A DNA stretch of 64,000 nt from Bacteroidales bacterium (GCA_015654535.1 JAATGU010000039.1:1-64000); one strand, 5' to 3'; shown: positions 1 to 8,754, counted from the first letter of the stretch. The notes: generated from the sequence alone by a model not told the origin. Program-made: numbers and translations.

Positions 1-107
1 ATCGATTTTACCTAATCTGTATAGAGCGATCATATAAAATAACAGTAGTAATGAGATATCCCATTGATAATAATTTGTATCTTTATCCCATCAAACAAAG
101 AAACCTC

Positions 108-689
108 ATGAAAGAACAACTTAAAATGACGGAGACGGTGATACTCATTGATGCGGCGTTTCTAAACTTTATGACTAGTAGTGTTAAGAATAATTTTGAA
201 TTAATGCTAAAAAGAGATTTGCAAGAAGTTGATCTTTCTCATCTGATTACCTATATTGCCCTTGATGCTCATATACCTAAAGGAAAGGGTGAAACACAAG
301 TATTTCTTATTTATGACGATGATTCCACTTGCTTATTCCATACTCATCCTTCCAATCTGGTTAAAGAGCTCAATAACGTTGCGTTTACTAACGATCTTGG
401 TGAATTTTCTTTCTATACTTTTCAGCCGGAGAAGATGGCTTCCCGTCAGGATCTTTTTTTAGAGTCACTTAAAGTAATTAAGGAATCCAAAGAGGTGACA
501 AAACTTATAGTACTTTCTTTTAATGAAGAATATGGTAACGAAGTAAATAATATTCTAAAGACGATAGGGGACAAGAAAGTAATACAGTTTCGTATGAATG
601 AGCCAGAACAGAAGGTCATGTATCGTTGGGAAATGTTAGCTTATCCTGTGATGCAAGCTTTAGGTATTCGTGGAGATGAACTGGATTAA
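108..689 (+). CDS. conserved hypothetical protein
   Basis: I do not recognise a characterised family. The protein is about 193 residues, acidic, with no signal peptide or membrane segment, so it is probably cytoplasmic. It mixes hydrophobic strands (VILIDAAFL near the N terminus, KLIVLSF about two thirds along) with charged helices. The open frame reaches back to 51, but the first residues there look like untranslated sequence. ATG 108 or ATG 126 (MTETVILID) are better starts. It lies just ahead of the LysR gene on the same strand, 30 bp apart, but a TAnnTTTG box in the gap suggests the LysR gene can be transcribed separately. Confidence is high that it is a gene and nil for function. Confidence 0.75.
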   Translation: MKEQLKMTETVILIDAAFLNFMTSSVKNNFELMLKRDLQEVDLSHLITYIALDAHIPKGKGETQVFLIYDDDSTCLFHTHPSNLVKELNNVAFTNDLGEFSFYTFQPEKMASRQDLFLESLKVIKESKEVTKLIVLSFNEEYGNEVNNILKTIGDKKVIQFRMNEPEQKVMYRWEMLAYPVMQALGIRGDELD

Positions 690-694
690 TTTAA

Positions 695-702
695 TAATTT
701 TG
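695..702 (+). promoter_or_regulatory. possible -7 promoter box ahead of the LysR gene
   Basis: TAATTTTG matches the Bacteroides -7 consensus TAnnTTTG and ends 17 bases before the LysR start codon. No good -33 TTTG box is visible at the expected distance, so this is a weak call. Confidence 0.3.
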
Positions 703-719
703 ATAGTCAAATTATTACT

Positions 720-1616
720 ATGTCTGATTTCAGACTAAAGGTGTTTCTTAGTGTGGCGCGGAACCTTAGTTTTACAAAAGCTTCGCAGGAACTTTTTGTT
801 ACTCAACCCGCCATAACCAAGCATATACAGGAACTGGAAGGTTTGTATAAAACCCGCCTTTTTGAAAGGTTAGGGAATAAAATTGCTTTGACTTTATCAG
901 GAGAACTTCTTCTGGAACATAGTGAGCGAATATTGGAGGATTACAAACGGCTAGACTATGAAATGCGTTTGCTCAATAATGAATGTTCGGGGGAACTCCG
1001 TTTGGGGGCCAGCACTACTATTTCGCAATATGTTCTTCCACCTTTTCTAGCCCGGTTTATTGAGAAATTTCCACAAGTATCTTTGTCTTTGCTCAATGGT
1101 AATTCCCGCGAAGTGGAGAGTGCTTTGCAGGAACATCGTATTGATTTGGGTTTGGTAGAGGGAATTATTCGGCTGCCTAATTTGAAGTACTCTACTTTTC
1201 TACAAGATGAACTGGTGGCGGTGGTGCATACTCGCAGCAAACGGGTGAAGCTTAATGAGATCACGATAGATGAGCTTTGCAAGGTTCCTCTGGTATTGCG
1301 CGAAAGAGGATCGGGTACGCTGGATGTTTTAGTTACTTCTTTGCAAAGTCATAATATAAAATTATCGGATTTAAATGTTCGAATGTATTTAGGAAGTACA
1401 GAAAGCATTAAACTTTTCTTAGAATATACTGATTGTATGGGAATTGTGTCTATACGTTCCATTTCTCGTGAACTAACTGCGGGCCTTTTTAAGGTAGTGG
1501 ATATAAAAGGACTCTGCATGCAGCGCGAATTTTCTTTTGTAAGTCTACAAGGAGAAGAGAGCGGGCTTTCACAAGTGTTTATGCAATTTGCGGATCATTA
1601 TAATAAAAAGTTATAA
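720..1616 (+). CDS. LysR-family transcriptional regulator
   Basis: This 298-residue protein has the usual LysR size and layout. Residues 1-60 form the winged HTH (FLSVARNLSFTKASQELF, then VTQPAITKHIQELE). From about residue 90 comes a periplasmic-binding-like effector domain beginning GELRLGASTTISQYVLP. It should bind DNA as a tetramer and respond to a small ligand. The next gene on the same strand, after 78 bp, is a YeiH-family transporter. LysR regulators are commonly paired with this family (as YieE/YeiE with YeiH in enterobacteria), so control of that transporter is the obvious inference. The intergenic gap contains a promoter framed by an inverted repeat, a plausible operator. Confidence 0.93.
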   Translation: MSDFRLKVFLSVARNLSFTKASQELFVTQPAITKHIQELEGLYKTRLFERLGNKIALTLSGELLLEHSERILEDYKRLDYEMRLLNNECSGELRLGASTTISQYVLPPFLARFIEKFPQVSLSLLNGNSREVESALQEHRIDLGLVEGIIRLPNLKYSTFLQDELVAVVHTRSKRVKLNEITIDELCKVPLVLRERGSGTLDVLVTSLQSHNIKLSDLNVRMYLGSTESIKLFLEYTDCMGIVSIRSISRELTAGLFKVVDIKGLCMQREFSFVSLQGEESGLSQVFMQFADHYNKKL

Positions 1617-1618
1617 GG

Positions 1619-1682
1619 CATTAATAAATACGATTGGCTTGGTGAGGAAATATGTTTTACCTTTGCGGTCCAATTATTAATG
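1619..1682. promoter_or_regulatory. promoter framed by an inverted repeat upstream of yeiH-like gene
   Basis: TACCTTTG at 1658-1665 fits the Bacteroides -7 consensus, with TTGG at 1634-1637 twenty bases upstream as a -33 box. The promoter is bracketed by inverted sequences: CATTAATA (1619-1626) pairs with TATTAATG (1675-1682), and ATTGG (1633-1637) pairs with CCAAT (1670-1674). This suits binding by the LysR protein encoded just upstream, but that is inference. Confidence 0.5.
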
Positions 1683-1694
1683 TATAAACAATAG

Positions 1695-2654
1695 ATGAAC
1701 ACACTTGTGAAATTTTTAGAGAGTAATAGAAAAATAATTTATGGAGCGTTACTTATTTTTTGTCTTTTCCCATTTATTAATCCTTCTATAGCCTTGCTGG
1801 CAGGATTGGTTTTTGCTTTGACCTGTGGTCAGGCTTATCCTAAATTTAATAAAAAATCATCAAAGATGCTACTACAATTTTCCGTGGTTGGTTTAGGTTT
1901 TGGTATGAATCTTCATCAAGCCTTTGCTTCGGGAAAAGATGGGATGATGTTTACTATTGTTTCAGTAGTAGGCACGCTGTTGCTTGGTTCCTTTATTGCC
2001 TGGTGCATGAAGGTTGAGAAAAAAACCGGCTATCTTATTAGTTCAGGAACAGCTATCTGTGGGGGAAGTGCAATTGCTGCCATTGGCCCTATCATAAAGG
2101 CGGATGATGGGCAGATGTCTGTTTCCTTAGGTACTGTCTTTATTTTGAATGCCGTAGCTCTTTTCTTGTTCCCCATTTTAGGACATCATTTCGGACTCAC
2201 ACAACATCAGTTCGGTTTATGGGCAGCTATTGCTATTCATGATACAAGTTCTGTTGTTGGTGCCGGAGCTGCTTATGGAGAAGAAGCTTTGAAAGTGGCA
2301 ACTACAGTGAAACTAACAAGGGCTTTATGGATTATTCCCGTGGCATTTGTAACTTCGTTTATTTTTAAAAGTAAATCCGAGAAAATTTACATCCCTTGGT
2401 TTATATTTTTCTTTATATTGGCCATGGTTGCTAATACTTTTTTATCCTTGCCAACTTTCTTCACAGATAGTATTGTTTGGTTGGCACGTAAAGGTTTAAC
2501 ACTTACTCTTTTTTTTATTGGAGCTTCACTTTCTAAAGATGTCTTAATACGTGTAGGGATGCGACCGATGATTCAAGGAGTATTTTTGTGGATTGTTATT
2601 AGCGTTTTTTCCTTGCTCTATATTCTATATGGACAGATGGCTTTTATTTTCTGA
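1695..2654 (+). CDS. yeiH: YeiH-family (UPF0324) putative sulfate exporter
   Basis: This is a 319-residue polytopic inner-membrane protein with about ten hydrophobic segments. It contains the family's glycine-rich motif GTAICGGSAIAAIGP around residue 118 and the conserved IAIHDTSSVVGAGAAYG stretch around residue 180. Members of this family are annotated as putative sulfate exporters, but direct transport evidence is limited, so the substrate is uncertain. It follows a LysR regulator gene in the same direction with its own TAnnTTTG promoter, an arrangement seen for this family in other bacteria. Length is typical, and the C terminus ends in a hydrophobic helix as expected. No sign of truncation. 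Confidence 0.9.
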   Translation: MNTLVKFLESNRKIIYGALLIFCLFPFINPSIALLAGLVFALTCGQAYPKFNKKSSKMLLQFSVVGLGFGMNLHQAFASGKDGMMFTIVSVVGTLLLGSFIAWCMKVEKKTGYLISSGTAICGGSAIAAIGPIIKADDGQMSVSLGTVFILNAVALFLFPILGHHFGLTQHQFGLWAAIAIHDTSSVVGAGAAYGEEALKVATTVKLTRALWIIPVAFVTSFIFKSKSEKIYIPWFIFFFILAMVANTFLSLPTFFTDSIVWLARKGLTLTLFFIGASLSKDVLIRVGMRPMIQGVFLWIVISVFSLLYILYGQMAFIF

Positions 2655-2696
2655 TTAAAATTAGCAATATGGTTCTTACCTCTCTAACAAGAAAAA

Positions 2697-2714
2697 GGTT
2701 GTCTCACGACAACC
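2697..2714. terminator. hairpin between convergent yeiH-like and KAS III genes
   Basis: GGTTGTC and GACAACC form a perfect 7-bp stem around a TCAC loop. On the minus strand the stem is followed by TTTTTC, so it suits termination of the leftward KAS III transcript as well as the rightward yeiH-like one. The rest of the 326-bp gap (2655-2980) shows no gene. Confidence 0.6.
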
Positions 2715-2980
2715 ACTTCTTCTAACCTTAAATTTGATATAGTGAATTACCTATTCATTTAATTAGTCTATTTGTTTTTGTAAATAGGTATTTTCTTTTT
2801 CAAGTGCAAATATAATTATACCAACCGTACGGTATTTGTTTTTTAACAAGTTTAACAATATGAAAAAACGAACATTAACATCTTCTCAGATGTTTTCTAC
2901 TTTCCATTCATGTTTCCTAGAATAAAAGGGAAATGTACTTCCTTTAAAAAAATAAGATAATAGCTGAGTTGCAATTAATT

Positions 2981-4117
2981 TTAAAGAACTGTAAGCAATG
3001 CTGTTCCATAAGAAAATCTTCCACTTTCGGGAACTAGAAGCAATATTTTTTGTCCTTTCTTTAATTTACCGGAATGTAGTAGTTCTTCTAGAGCAACGAA
3101 TACAGCAGCAGAACCGATATTGCCAACTTGTGTTAAATTAGTAAACCATTTTTCTTCTCCCAGATCAATATTGCGAGCCATTATTTCTTCCAGCAATTTA
3201 TGGTAGAAGAACATCGACGAAACATGAGGAATTACGTAATCAATCTCTGATGAATCAATCTGATGTTTATTCAGACAGGTTTGGATATGGTCTACCCAAT
3301 ATTTAATGATATGTACTTTGAGTAAACGGATATCTTGCTTTACGGCAAAGACAGACCGGTCAATTAATTCCTGACTCTTGAACTCTTTCCAGCCTTTGAG
3401 TTCTCCATCACTCCGTAATTCAGCTCCAAGAAACATGCAGGTGGGAAGTTCATTAGCATAAGAAATCATATCGATCCATTCTAATCTGAGAGATTGATCT
3501 CCTCTGGGATGGTCTTCTAATAATACAGCACCCGCTCCGTCAGATAACATAAATCTCAAGAAGTCTTTTTCGAAAGCCATGTAAGGATCTACTCCTACAT
3601 TTCTTGTTTTCTCATATTCTTCTTCATAATTTTTGGAGAGTAAAGTTGCTGAAACCAGTTCAGAGGCACAACAAACTGCATTCTTAGAGTTCTCAGCTTT
3701 TATCGAGAGATAGCCTATTTTTAAAGCTTGAAGGCAGGTTAAGCAAACTCCTGCACTAGAGAATAATTCTGTTGGTTTATTTTTTAGTAAACCATGAACC
3801 ATTGAAGCGTGGGATGGGAGCATCTGATCAGGAATAGAAGTTGCACATGCCAATAGATCAATATTTGCTCCGGTAAAGTTTGAATCAAATAGTTGCTTGA
3901 TGGCATAAAAAGCCAATTCAGCACTGGTGTGAGTAATTTTTTGTTGTTGATCAAGTGCGTAGAAGCGCCTTTTTATTCCATTTTGGCGAAGTACAATACT
4001 CTTTACTCTAGAGGGCTTGCCAGCGATCAGCCCCAAATATTTTTCCATATCATCATTACTCACCGGATCATTGGGCAGGTAAGCGCTTACACTATTAACA
4101 AAAACTTGATTTGCCAT
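2981..4117 (-). CDS. 3-oxoacyl-ACP synthase III (FabH-like)
   Basis: This 378-residue thiolase-fold enzyme carries the full KAS III triad. Cys125 sits in SAGVCLTCLQAL, His298 in VIPHVSS and Asn333 in QVGNIGSAA. It should catalyse decarboxylative condensation of an acyl-CoA or acyl-ACP with malonyl-ACP. At 378 residues it is longer than housekeeping FabH (about 320-335), and it stands alone without other fatty-acid genes, so a specialised acyl substrate is more likely than bulk fatty-acid initiation. It lies 8 bp downstream of a TetR-family gene on the same strand, which suggests a two-gene operon under that regulator. Family assignment is firm; substrate is unknown. Confidence 0.88.
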   Translation of the reverse strand: MANQVFVNSVSAYLPNDPVSNDDMEKYLGLIAGKPSRVKSIVLRQNGIKRRFYALDQQQKITHTSAELAFYAIKQLFDSNFTGANIDLLACATSIPDQMLPSHASMVHGLLKNKPTELFSSAGVCLTCLQALKIGYLSIKAENSKNAVCCASELVSATLLSKNYEEEYEKTRNVGVDPYMAFEKDFLRFMLSDGAGAVLLEDHPRGDQSLRLEWIDMISYANELPTCMFLGAELRSDGELKGWKEFKSQELIDRSVFAVKQDIRLLKVHIIKYWVDHIQTCLNKHQIDSSEIDYVIPHVSSMFFYHKLLEEIMARNIDLGEEKWFTNLTQVGNIGSAAVFVALEELLHSGKLKKGQKILLLVPESGRFSYGTALLTVL

Positions 4118-4125
4118 ATCTAAAA

Positions 4126-4719
4126 TTATGTTTTGATTTTGTTATAATAATCTATATATAAGTCCAATAAAAGTTTGGTATCAAGACCTTTTCTTAGAGA
4201 CATTTCAAACGAAAGGCCTGAATAGATATATCTGAAATGCATAGCGACAATTTCTACATCAAACTCTTTTTTTATTTCTCCGGAAGTATGAGCGTCATTT
4301 ACCACCTTTTTCCAGAGTTCAAGTTCCTTTTGAAAAACATTAGAAATGAGCTTGTCAAATCCGGGATAATATTGGATTGCCTGAAATATAAGGCTGAAAT
4401 ATGACCTGTGCAAATTTTCAACGCCACAAGATTCTATTATTTTCATTGTCTTAGAGATGCTATCAATATAAAAATGGATAAAATCAATTAGATGGGCATT
4501 TTCGAAAGGAGCAAATTTATTATCGACGTTATGTGGAGATAAAATATACTTATCAACAACTCTTCTAAAAAGTTCTTCTTTGGTTTTCATATAGTAAAAT
4601 ATGGCACCTCGACTTAATCCCAAAGCCTTCTCCAAATCACTTACAGTAACTTTTTCGAAGTTCTTGATCAGAAATAGTTTAAAAGCTTCAAATAATATTT
4701 TTTCTTCTGTTTCTTTCAC
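4126..4719 (-). CDS. TetR/AcrR-family transcriptional regulator
   Basis: This 197-residue protein has an N-terminal TetR helix-turn-helix (VTVSDLEKALGLSRGAIFYY, residues about 24-43) followed by an all-helical ligand-binding and dimerisation half. It is the first gene of a pair with the KAS III-like synthase, 8 bp apart, so it probably controls its own operon. An acyl-CoA or lipid-like ligand would make sense but is inference. No clear palindromic operator or TAnnTTTG box was found in the 375 bp upstream. Confidence 0.92.
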   Translation of the reverse strand: MKETEEKILFEAFKLFLIKNFEKVTVSDLEKALGLSRGAIFYYMKTKEELFRRVVDKYILSPHNVDNKFAPFENAHLIDFIHFYIDSISKTMKIIESCGVENLHRSYFSLIFQAIQYYPGFDKLISNVFQKELELWKKVVNDAHTSGEIKKEFDVEIVAMHFRYIYSGLSFEMSLRKGLDTKLLLDLYIDYYNKIKT

Positions 4720-5048
4720 TTTTTAATTAATAAGAACGGATATAAAAATAGATACTTTTATTAGATTATAAGGAATAAGTTATTTTTAATTAACAATATT
4801 TAGTGTTGTAGTATACTTGTATTCTAGTATTGTGTTCCTTCTTATGGCTTTCCAAATAAAATGAATAGATTTTGTATTATTTACATTATTGAATCGTTGC
4901 TAAATGATAAATATAGACAACTTAAGCAGAATAGAATCGAATTTATATAGATGATTCATATGGAATAATTTTTTCTGCTTAGATAACGGTGAGGTAGGAT
5001 AGTGAAATATTGTGGACAATCAGTTAAAAACAACTAGGAACGATTTAG
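4720..5048. other. AT-rich intergenic region
   Basis: Upstream of the TetR gene and downstream of the DUF4252 operon terminator. No open frame, repeat or clear promoter box is visible. It must hold the promoter of the TetR/KAS III pair. Confidence 0.5.
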
Positions 5049-5086
5049 AAAAACGTTCAAACCAATCTTGTGATTAGAACGTTTTT
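5049..5086 (-). terminator. terminator of the ECF/DUF4252 operon
   Basis: AAAAACGTTC (5049-5058) pairs with GAACGTTTTT (5077-5086), with an inner AATC/GATT pairing. It lies 8 bp beyond the stop codon of the last gene, and the minus-strand copy ends in a T run, so it is a standard intrinsic terminator. Confidence 0.8.
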
Positions 5087-5094
5087 TGAAGAAA

Positions 5095-5559
5095 TTATTT
5101 CACTCCTTTAGTAATATTCTGAATATCTTGTAAAGTGAGATTTCCTGTAATTTGGATAATAACAAATTCTCCGGGTTCATCTACAAACATGATCAGCTCG
5201 TGCACTTTATTTTGTCTCTTCTTTATATAAAAGACGGACTGAGTAGTGATATCCTTTACCCGCATCAATTGTTCATATTCTTTGTTTCTATCAAAGTTGG
5301 CCATATCATATCTCATCGATTTACTGATGGAAGGAGTCTCGGTAGTTAGTATATTCACCGACTCTAATTGCCCTGCGATGTGTCCTATATCAATACCTTG
5401 AGTTTTCATGTTTGGCATCATTTGAAGCATAGTTTTGGAAATGTATACAGATGTTACTCCTTTGGTGTCAGCATATTTATCAAAGATTTTGTTTTGTGCG
5501 AAAGTAATACATGAGCACCAGACTAACAATATCACGAAGATAGTTTTTATTTTTACCAT
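5095..5559 (-). CDS. DUF4252 domain secreted protein (second copy)
   Basis: A 154-residue protein with a signal peptide (hydrophobic stretch IFVILLVWCSCITFAQ), so it is exported and possibly attached at the membrane. The mature part resembles DUF4252 proteins: an early KYADTKGVTSVYISKTMLQM segment, a central stretch about taking part in a fold with DKNKEYEQL-like charged helix, and a C-terminal FVIIQITGNLT strand followed by a short helix. It is the last gene of a four-gene operon with an ECF sigma factor and a membrane-anchored anti-sigma-like protein. A paralogue is the first gene. The function of DUF4252 is unknown; the setting suggests an envelope-stress role. Confidence 0.8.
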   Translation of the reverse strand: MVKIKTIFVILLVWCSCITFAQNKIFDKYADTKGVTSVYISKTMLQMMPNMKTQGIDIGHIAGQLESVNILTTETPSISKSMRYDMANFDRNKEYEQLMRVKDITTQSVFYIKKRQNKVHELIMFVDEPGEFVIIQITGNLTLQDIQNITKGVK

Positions 5560-5571
5560 TTGATTTTTTTA

Positions 5572-6084
5572 TTAATCTATTTGTTTATCAATAATTTTAT
5601 TTACCCTGTCTACACCTTGTTGGGCATCTTGATATTGATTGACACCTTTATTAAGATTACAAGATACAAGCACTAATACTTTTTGTACTTCTTTATATGC
5701 CATTTCAGGACTTTGATAAGTATCTATCGGTCTGGTATCTTTATGTTGAGAATCGGTGTAAAGACCGATAGAAATTAGAATAAACAAAGAGGCTGCAACT
5801 CCATAGAACCAACGCCAATCTGTTTTTTTCTTTTTATGGAAGACGTTAGATCCTTTTTCCTCAGTAGAGAAAGAGTCTATCAATAAGCTTAATTTGTTTT
5901 CCAGTTGATTCGGAAGATCAATCTCTTTTTTGTGATACAGACTTAGAAATAGCTCTTTCTCGACAAGTAGGTGCGGTGGTACTTTTTGCGTTTCAAAGTA
6001 ATTCAGCAATTCCAGTTCTTCTTTAACCGAGCTCTGTCCTTCATAGAATGCTGCAATTAGTTTTTCTATTTCAGTCGTTTTCAT
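5572..6084 (-). CDS. single-pass membrane protein, probable anti-sigma factor
   Basis: A 170-residue protein with a cytoplasmic N-terminal half of about 90 residues, a basic stretch (KKKK), one membrane helix at about 91-110, and a roughly 60-residue exported C terminus. The N-terminal opening (IEKLIAAFYEGQSSVKEELELLNYF) resembles the short sigma-binding region seen in Bacteroidota anti-sigma proteins. It overlaps the upstream ECF sigma gene by 14 bp, so the two are likely translationally coupled. Role as the cognate anti-sigma factor is inferred from topology and overlap rather than a recognised catalytic motif. Confidence 0.75.
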   Translation of the reverse strand: MKTTEIEKLIAAFYEGQSSVKEELELLNYFETQKVPPHLLVEKELFLSLYHKKEIDLPNQLENKLSLLIDSFSTEEKGSNVFHKKKKTDWRWFYGVAASLFILISIGLYTDSQHKDTRPIDTYQSPEMAYKEVQKVLVLVSCNLNKGVNQYQDAQQGVDRVNKIIDKQID

Positions 6085-6583
6085 TCTTATTCATTTTATA
6101 AAATTGTTCTCGTATCTTTTTTCTTGCTCTGGATAGTAGCACTCTTATGTTGATGGCATTAAGCCCGGTTGCCAGTTCAATTTCTTCTATTGAACATTCA
6201 TTCAGATGTCTTAATATCATGACCTTTCTTTGCTGCTCAGGTAACTGGTCGATTAATGCTTTTACACAATTGAGATCATCTTTTATTTCAATTTCAGTGG
6301 TTAATGGAACTTCGTTTAATAATCCCAGACTCTCTAATTTCTCTCCACCAATGTAACTTTTTGCTGTACGCATTGCATCAAAACATAAGTTCTTGACAAT
6401 TACTACACAAAAGGACTCCGGATTTCTAACGATTACTAATTCTTCACGTTTGTTCCATAGTTTCAGATATGCTTCCTGAACGATGTCTTCTGCATCATCA
6501 ACGTTTTCCAATAAGCGATAAGCTGTCCGGTATAACTTCTGGTGACAAGGAAGAAATTCTCTCTTGAAGCTTTCAGCATCCAT
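6071..6583 (-). CDS. ECF RNA polymerase sigma factor
   Basis: This 170-residue protein has the two-domain ECF layout. Region 2 holds DAEDIVQEAYLKLWNKRE, residues about 30-47, for -10 recognition. Region 4 holds LPEQQRKVMILRHLNECSIEEI followed by the HTH for -35 recognition. It is flanked by a DUF4252 gene 3 bp upstream and overlaps the anti-sigma-like gene downstream, so all four genes form one operon, presumably autoregulated. The signal is unknown; the two secreted DUF4252 products suggest an envelope signal. Confidence 0.93.
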   Translation of the reverse strand: MDAESFKREFLPCHQKLYRTAYRLLENVDDAEDIVQEAYLKLWNKREELVIVRNPESFCVVIVKNLCFDAMRTAKSYIGGEKLESLGLLNEVPLTTEIEIKDDLNCVKALIDQLPEQQRKVMILRHLNECSIEEIELATGLNAINIRVLLSRARKKIREQFYKMNKNEND

Positions 6584-6586
6584 AAT

Positions 6587-7033
6587 TCAATTTCTTTTTT
6601 CCAGTCTTTCAATATCCGATTTGGAAAATTTACCTGAGATCTTCACCAGAGCACAATCATCACCACTGGTCAGAATGATTAATTCCCGGATAATATCATC
6701 TTTTATCTTTACCAAAATTCTTACATCTTCATTATCTTCCTTTGATTGTAATAACGTTTCGTATCCTTGATCTTTAATCTTTTTACTTTTTTCTGCAAAT
6801 TCTTCTTTGATAGATTGCTTGCATTGGCTTAAGTCCAATACTTGCATAGAGCTTACTCCTTTTAGTTCGTTGTTGGTAAATGGCTTGATAAAAGCCATAG
6901 CAAACTTATTTAATTTTACACTCTCTGCTTTCTCTGCTGTAGAGAACTCTACAAATAGCTCGTTGATGTTTTGCCCATAGCTTAACTGTGCCATGAAAAA
7001 TAAAGTGAGGCAAAAGATACATTTTTTGATCAT
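6587..7033 (-). CDS. DUF4252 domain secreted protein (first copy)
   Basis: A 148-residue protein with an N-terminal signal peptide (CIFCLTLFFMAQLSYGQ). The mature part contains EFSTAEKAESVKLNKFAMAF, a charged centre, and a C-terminal strand CALVKISGKFSKSDIERL that matches the layout of the other DUF4252 protein of this operon. It is the first gene, separated from the ECF sigma gene by only 3 bp, so expression is coupled. The two copies are clearly diverged rather than a recent duplication. Molecular function unknown. Confidence 0.8.
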   Translation of the reverse strand: MIKKCIFCLTLFFMAQLSYGQNINELFVEFSTAEKAESVKLNKFAMAFIKPFTNNELKGVSSMQVLDLSQCKQSIKEEFAEKSKKIKDQGYETLLQSKEDNEDVRILVKIKDDIIRELIILTSGDDCALVKISGKFSKSDIERLEKRN

Positions 7034-7140
7034 ACTTTTGTTTTTTTGTTGATGATTACTTCTTTTTATTGACGCGCTATCAATGTCTGTTTCATATTAG
7101 AGACGTAATAACAGAGAATGTTGTTACAAATAAAATAAAA

Positions 7141-7192
7141 AAATAAGTGAAAAGCAAAGAGTATAGTAGACTCTTTTCCTTTTCACTTATTT
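7141..7192 (-). terminator. strong terminator downstream of recA
   Basis: AAATAAGTGAAAAG (7141-7154) is perfectly complementary to CTTTTCACTTATTT (7179-7192), with an inner AAAGAGT/ACTCTTT stem. It lies 20 bp past the recA stop. T-rich sequence on both sides allows bidirectional action. Confidence 0.85.
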
Positions 7193-7211
7193 CTTTTGAA
7201 AACAGAAAGTA

Positions 7212-8252
7212 TCAGAGTTTCTGTTCTTTTAGTTTAGCAAATATTAGTTTTTCAAGTTCATCAGCTAGTTCAGGGTTGTCATTCATGCATTGTTTTGCAG
7301 CATCTCTTCCTTGTCCCAGTTTGGTTTCATTATAACTGTACCATGAACCACTTTTTTTAATGATTCCCAAATCAGAACCCAGATCAACAATTTCTCCGGC
7401 GCGTGATATTCCTTCTCCAAACATGATGTCGAATTCTGTTTTGCGGAAAGGAGGAGCAACTTTATTTTTTACTACTTTTACACGAGTCTGGTTACCTATT
7501 ATTTCCTCACCATCTTTGAGTTGACTGGCACGGCGGATATCCAAACGTACAGAAGCATAAAATTTCAGCGCATTACCGCCGGTTGTTGTTTCCGGACTGC
7601 CAAACATCACCCCTATTTTTTCACGTAACTGGTTAATGAACATACAAGTAGTCTTTGTCTTACTGATAGTTCCCGTTAACTTGCGCAAAGCCTGAGACAT
7701 AAGGCGAGCCTGAAGCCCAACTTTATTATCTCCCATGTCGCCTTCTATTTCGGCTTTTGGAGTTAGAGCAGCGACAGAGTCAATTACCACAATATCAATT
7801 GCTGAAGAACGGATTAATTGTTCCGTAATTTCCAAGGCCTGTTCACCATTGTCCGGTTGAGAAATCCAAAGATTCTCCACATCCACACCTAACTTAGCAG
7901 CATAAAAGCGGTCGAAAGCATGTTCGGCATCGATGAAGGCAGCAATGCCTCCTGCTTTTTGAGCCTGTGCAATGGCATGGAGGGCAAGGGTTGTTTTACC
8001 GGAAGATTCAGGACCATAGATTTCTATTATTCTTCCACGGGGATAACCACCTACTCCCAAAGCTGCATTTAGACCGATAGACCCGGTGGGGATTACTTCT
8101 ATTTGCTGTATATTATCATCGCCGAGTTTCATAATAGATCCTTTGCCGTAGCTCTTTTCTATCTTATCCATGGCAGCCTGTAAGGCTTTTAATTTTTCGC
8201 TTGATGCCATATTTGTTTGAAAATTTAATTCATCGCTTTCTTTTTTTGCCAT
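7212..8252 (-). CDS. recA: recombinase RecA
   Basis: A 346-residue RecA of normal length. Walker A is GPESSGKT at residues 80-87, and the protein carries the expected [29 protein letters not shown] and [21 protein letters not shown] (loop L2 region) motifs. RecA polymerises on single-stranded DNA, drives strand exchange and stimulates LexA-type self-cleavage. The C-terminal tail is rich in acidic and lysine residues as usual. It lies 27 bp downstream of bcp on the same strand and is probably co-transcribed with it. A second possible start (MASSEK) is at residue 15. No SOS-box-like operator was identified. Confidence 0.99.
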   Translation of the reverse strand: MAKKESDELNFQTNMASSEKLKALQAAMDKIEKSYGKGSIMKLGDDNIQQIEVIPTGSIGLNAALGVGGYPRGRIIEIYGPESSGKTTLALHAIAQAQKAGGIAAFIDAEHAFDRFYAAKLGVDVENLWISQPDNGEQALEITEQLIRSSAIDIVVIDSVAALTPKAEIEGDMGDNKVGLQARLMSQALRKLTGTISKTKTTCMFINQLREKIGVMFGSPETTTGGNALKFYASVRLDIRRASQLKDGEEIIGNQTRVKVVKNKVAPPFRKTEFDIMFGEGISRAGEIVDLGSDLGIIKKSGSWYSYNETKLGQGRDAAKQCMNDNPELADELEKLIFAKLKEQKL

Positions 8253-8279
8253 AAATTAGTTGTTTGTTACTGTTTTTAA

Positions 8280-8732
8280 TTATAAAATCTGCTGAGCATG
8301 ATTTTTTGTATTGATCTCTTTGGGAGTGATAATTCGTTCAATGATGCCTTCTTCATTAATTATAAAAGTTGTTCGAAGCGTCCCCATATAGGACCTTCCG
8401 TACATCTTTTTTTCCGCCCATACACCAAACTGTTCTACCAGTTTTTTATCTGTATCGGCAATCAGAGTAAAAGGAAGTTCATTCTTTGCAATAAACTTTT
8501 GGTGAGACTTTTCATCGTCCACACTGACACCTATCACTTCATATCCTGCTTTGCGGAGTTCTGCATAATTGTCCCGAAGGCTACAAGCTTCAGCGGTGCA
8601 TCCCGATGTATTATCTTTGGGATAAAAATACAATACCACTTTCTTTCCCTCGTAACTCTTTAGAAGTATTTCTTCTCCTTTTTCATTTATTCCCAATATA
8701 TTGGGGGCTTTATCTCCTACATTCATAGCCAT
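8280..8732 (-). CDS. bcp: thioredoxin-dependent thiol peroxidase (BCP/PrxQ)
   Basis: A 150-residue peroxiredoxin of the BCP/PrxQ class that reduces peroxides in the cytoplasm using thioredoxin. The peroxidatic Cys45 lies in NTSGCTAEAC, with a resolving Cys50 in the same helix, the spacing typical of BCP. The N terminus MAMNVGDKAPNILGINEKGE is the usual Prx entry strand, and the catalytic Thr is three residues before Cys45. It is the first gene of the bcp-recA pair, with a CAAAGATA (minus-strand TATCTTTG) promoter box 22 bp upstream. The alternative start at the second Met would shorten it by two residues. Confidence 0.96.
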   Translation of the reverse strand: MAMNVGDKAPNILGINEKGEEILLKSYEGKKVVLYFYPKDNTSGCTAEACSLRDNYAELRKAGYEVIGVSVDDEKSHQKFIAKNELPFTLIADTDKKLVEQFGVWAEKKMYGRSYMGTLRTTFIINEEGIIERIITPKEINTKNHAQQIL

Positions 8733-8754
8733 AATTGATAAATTAATATATTCA

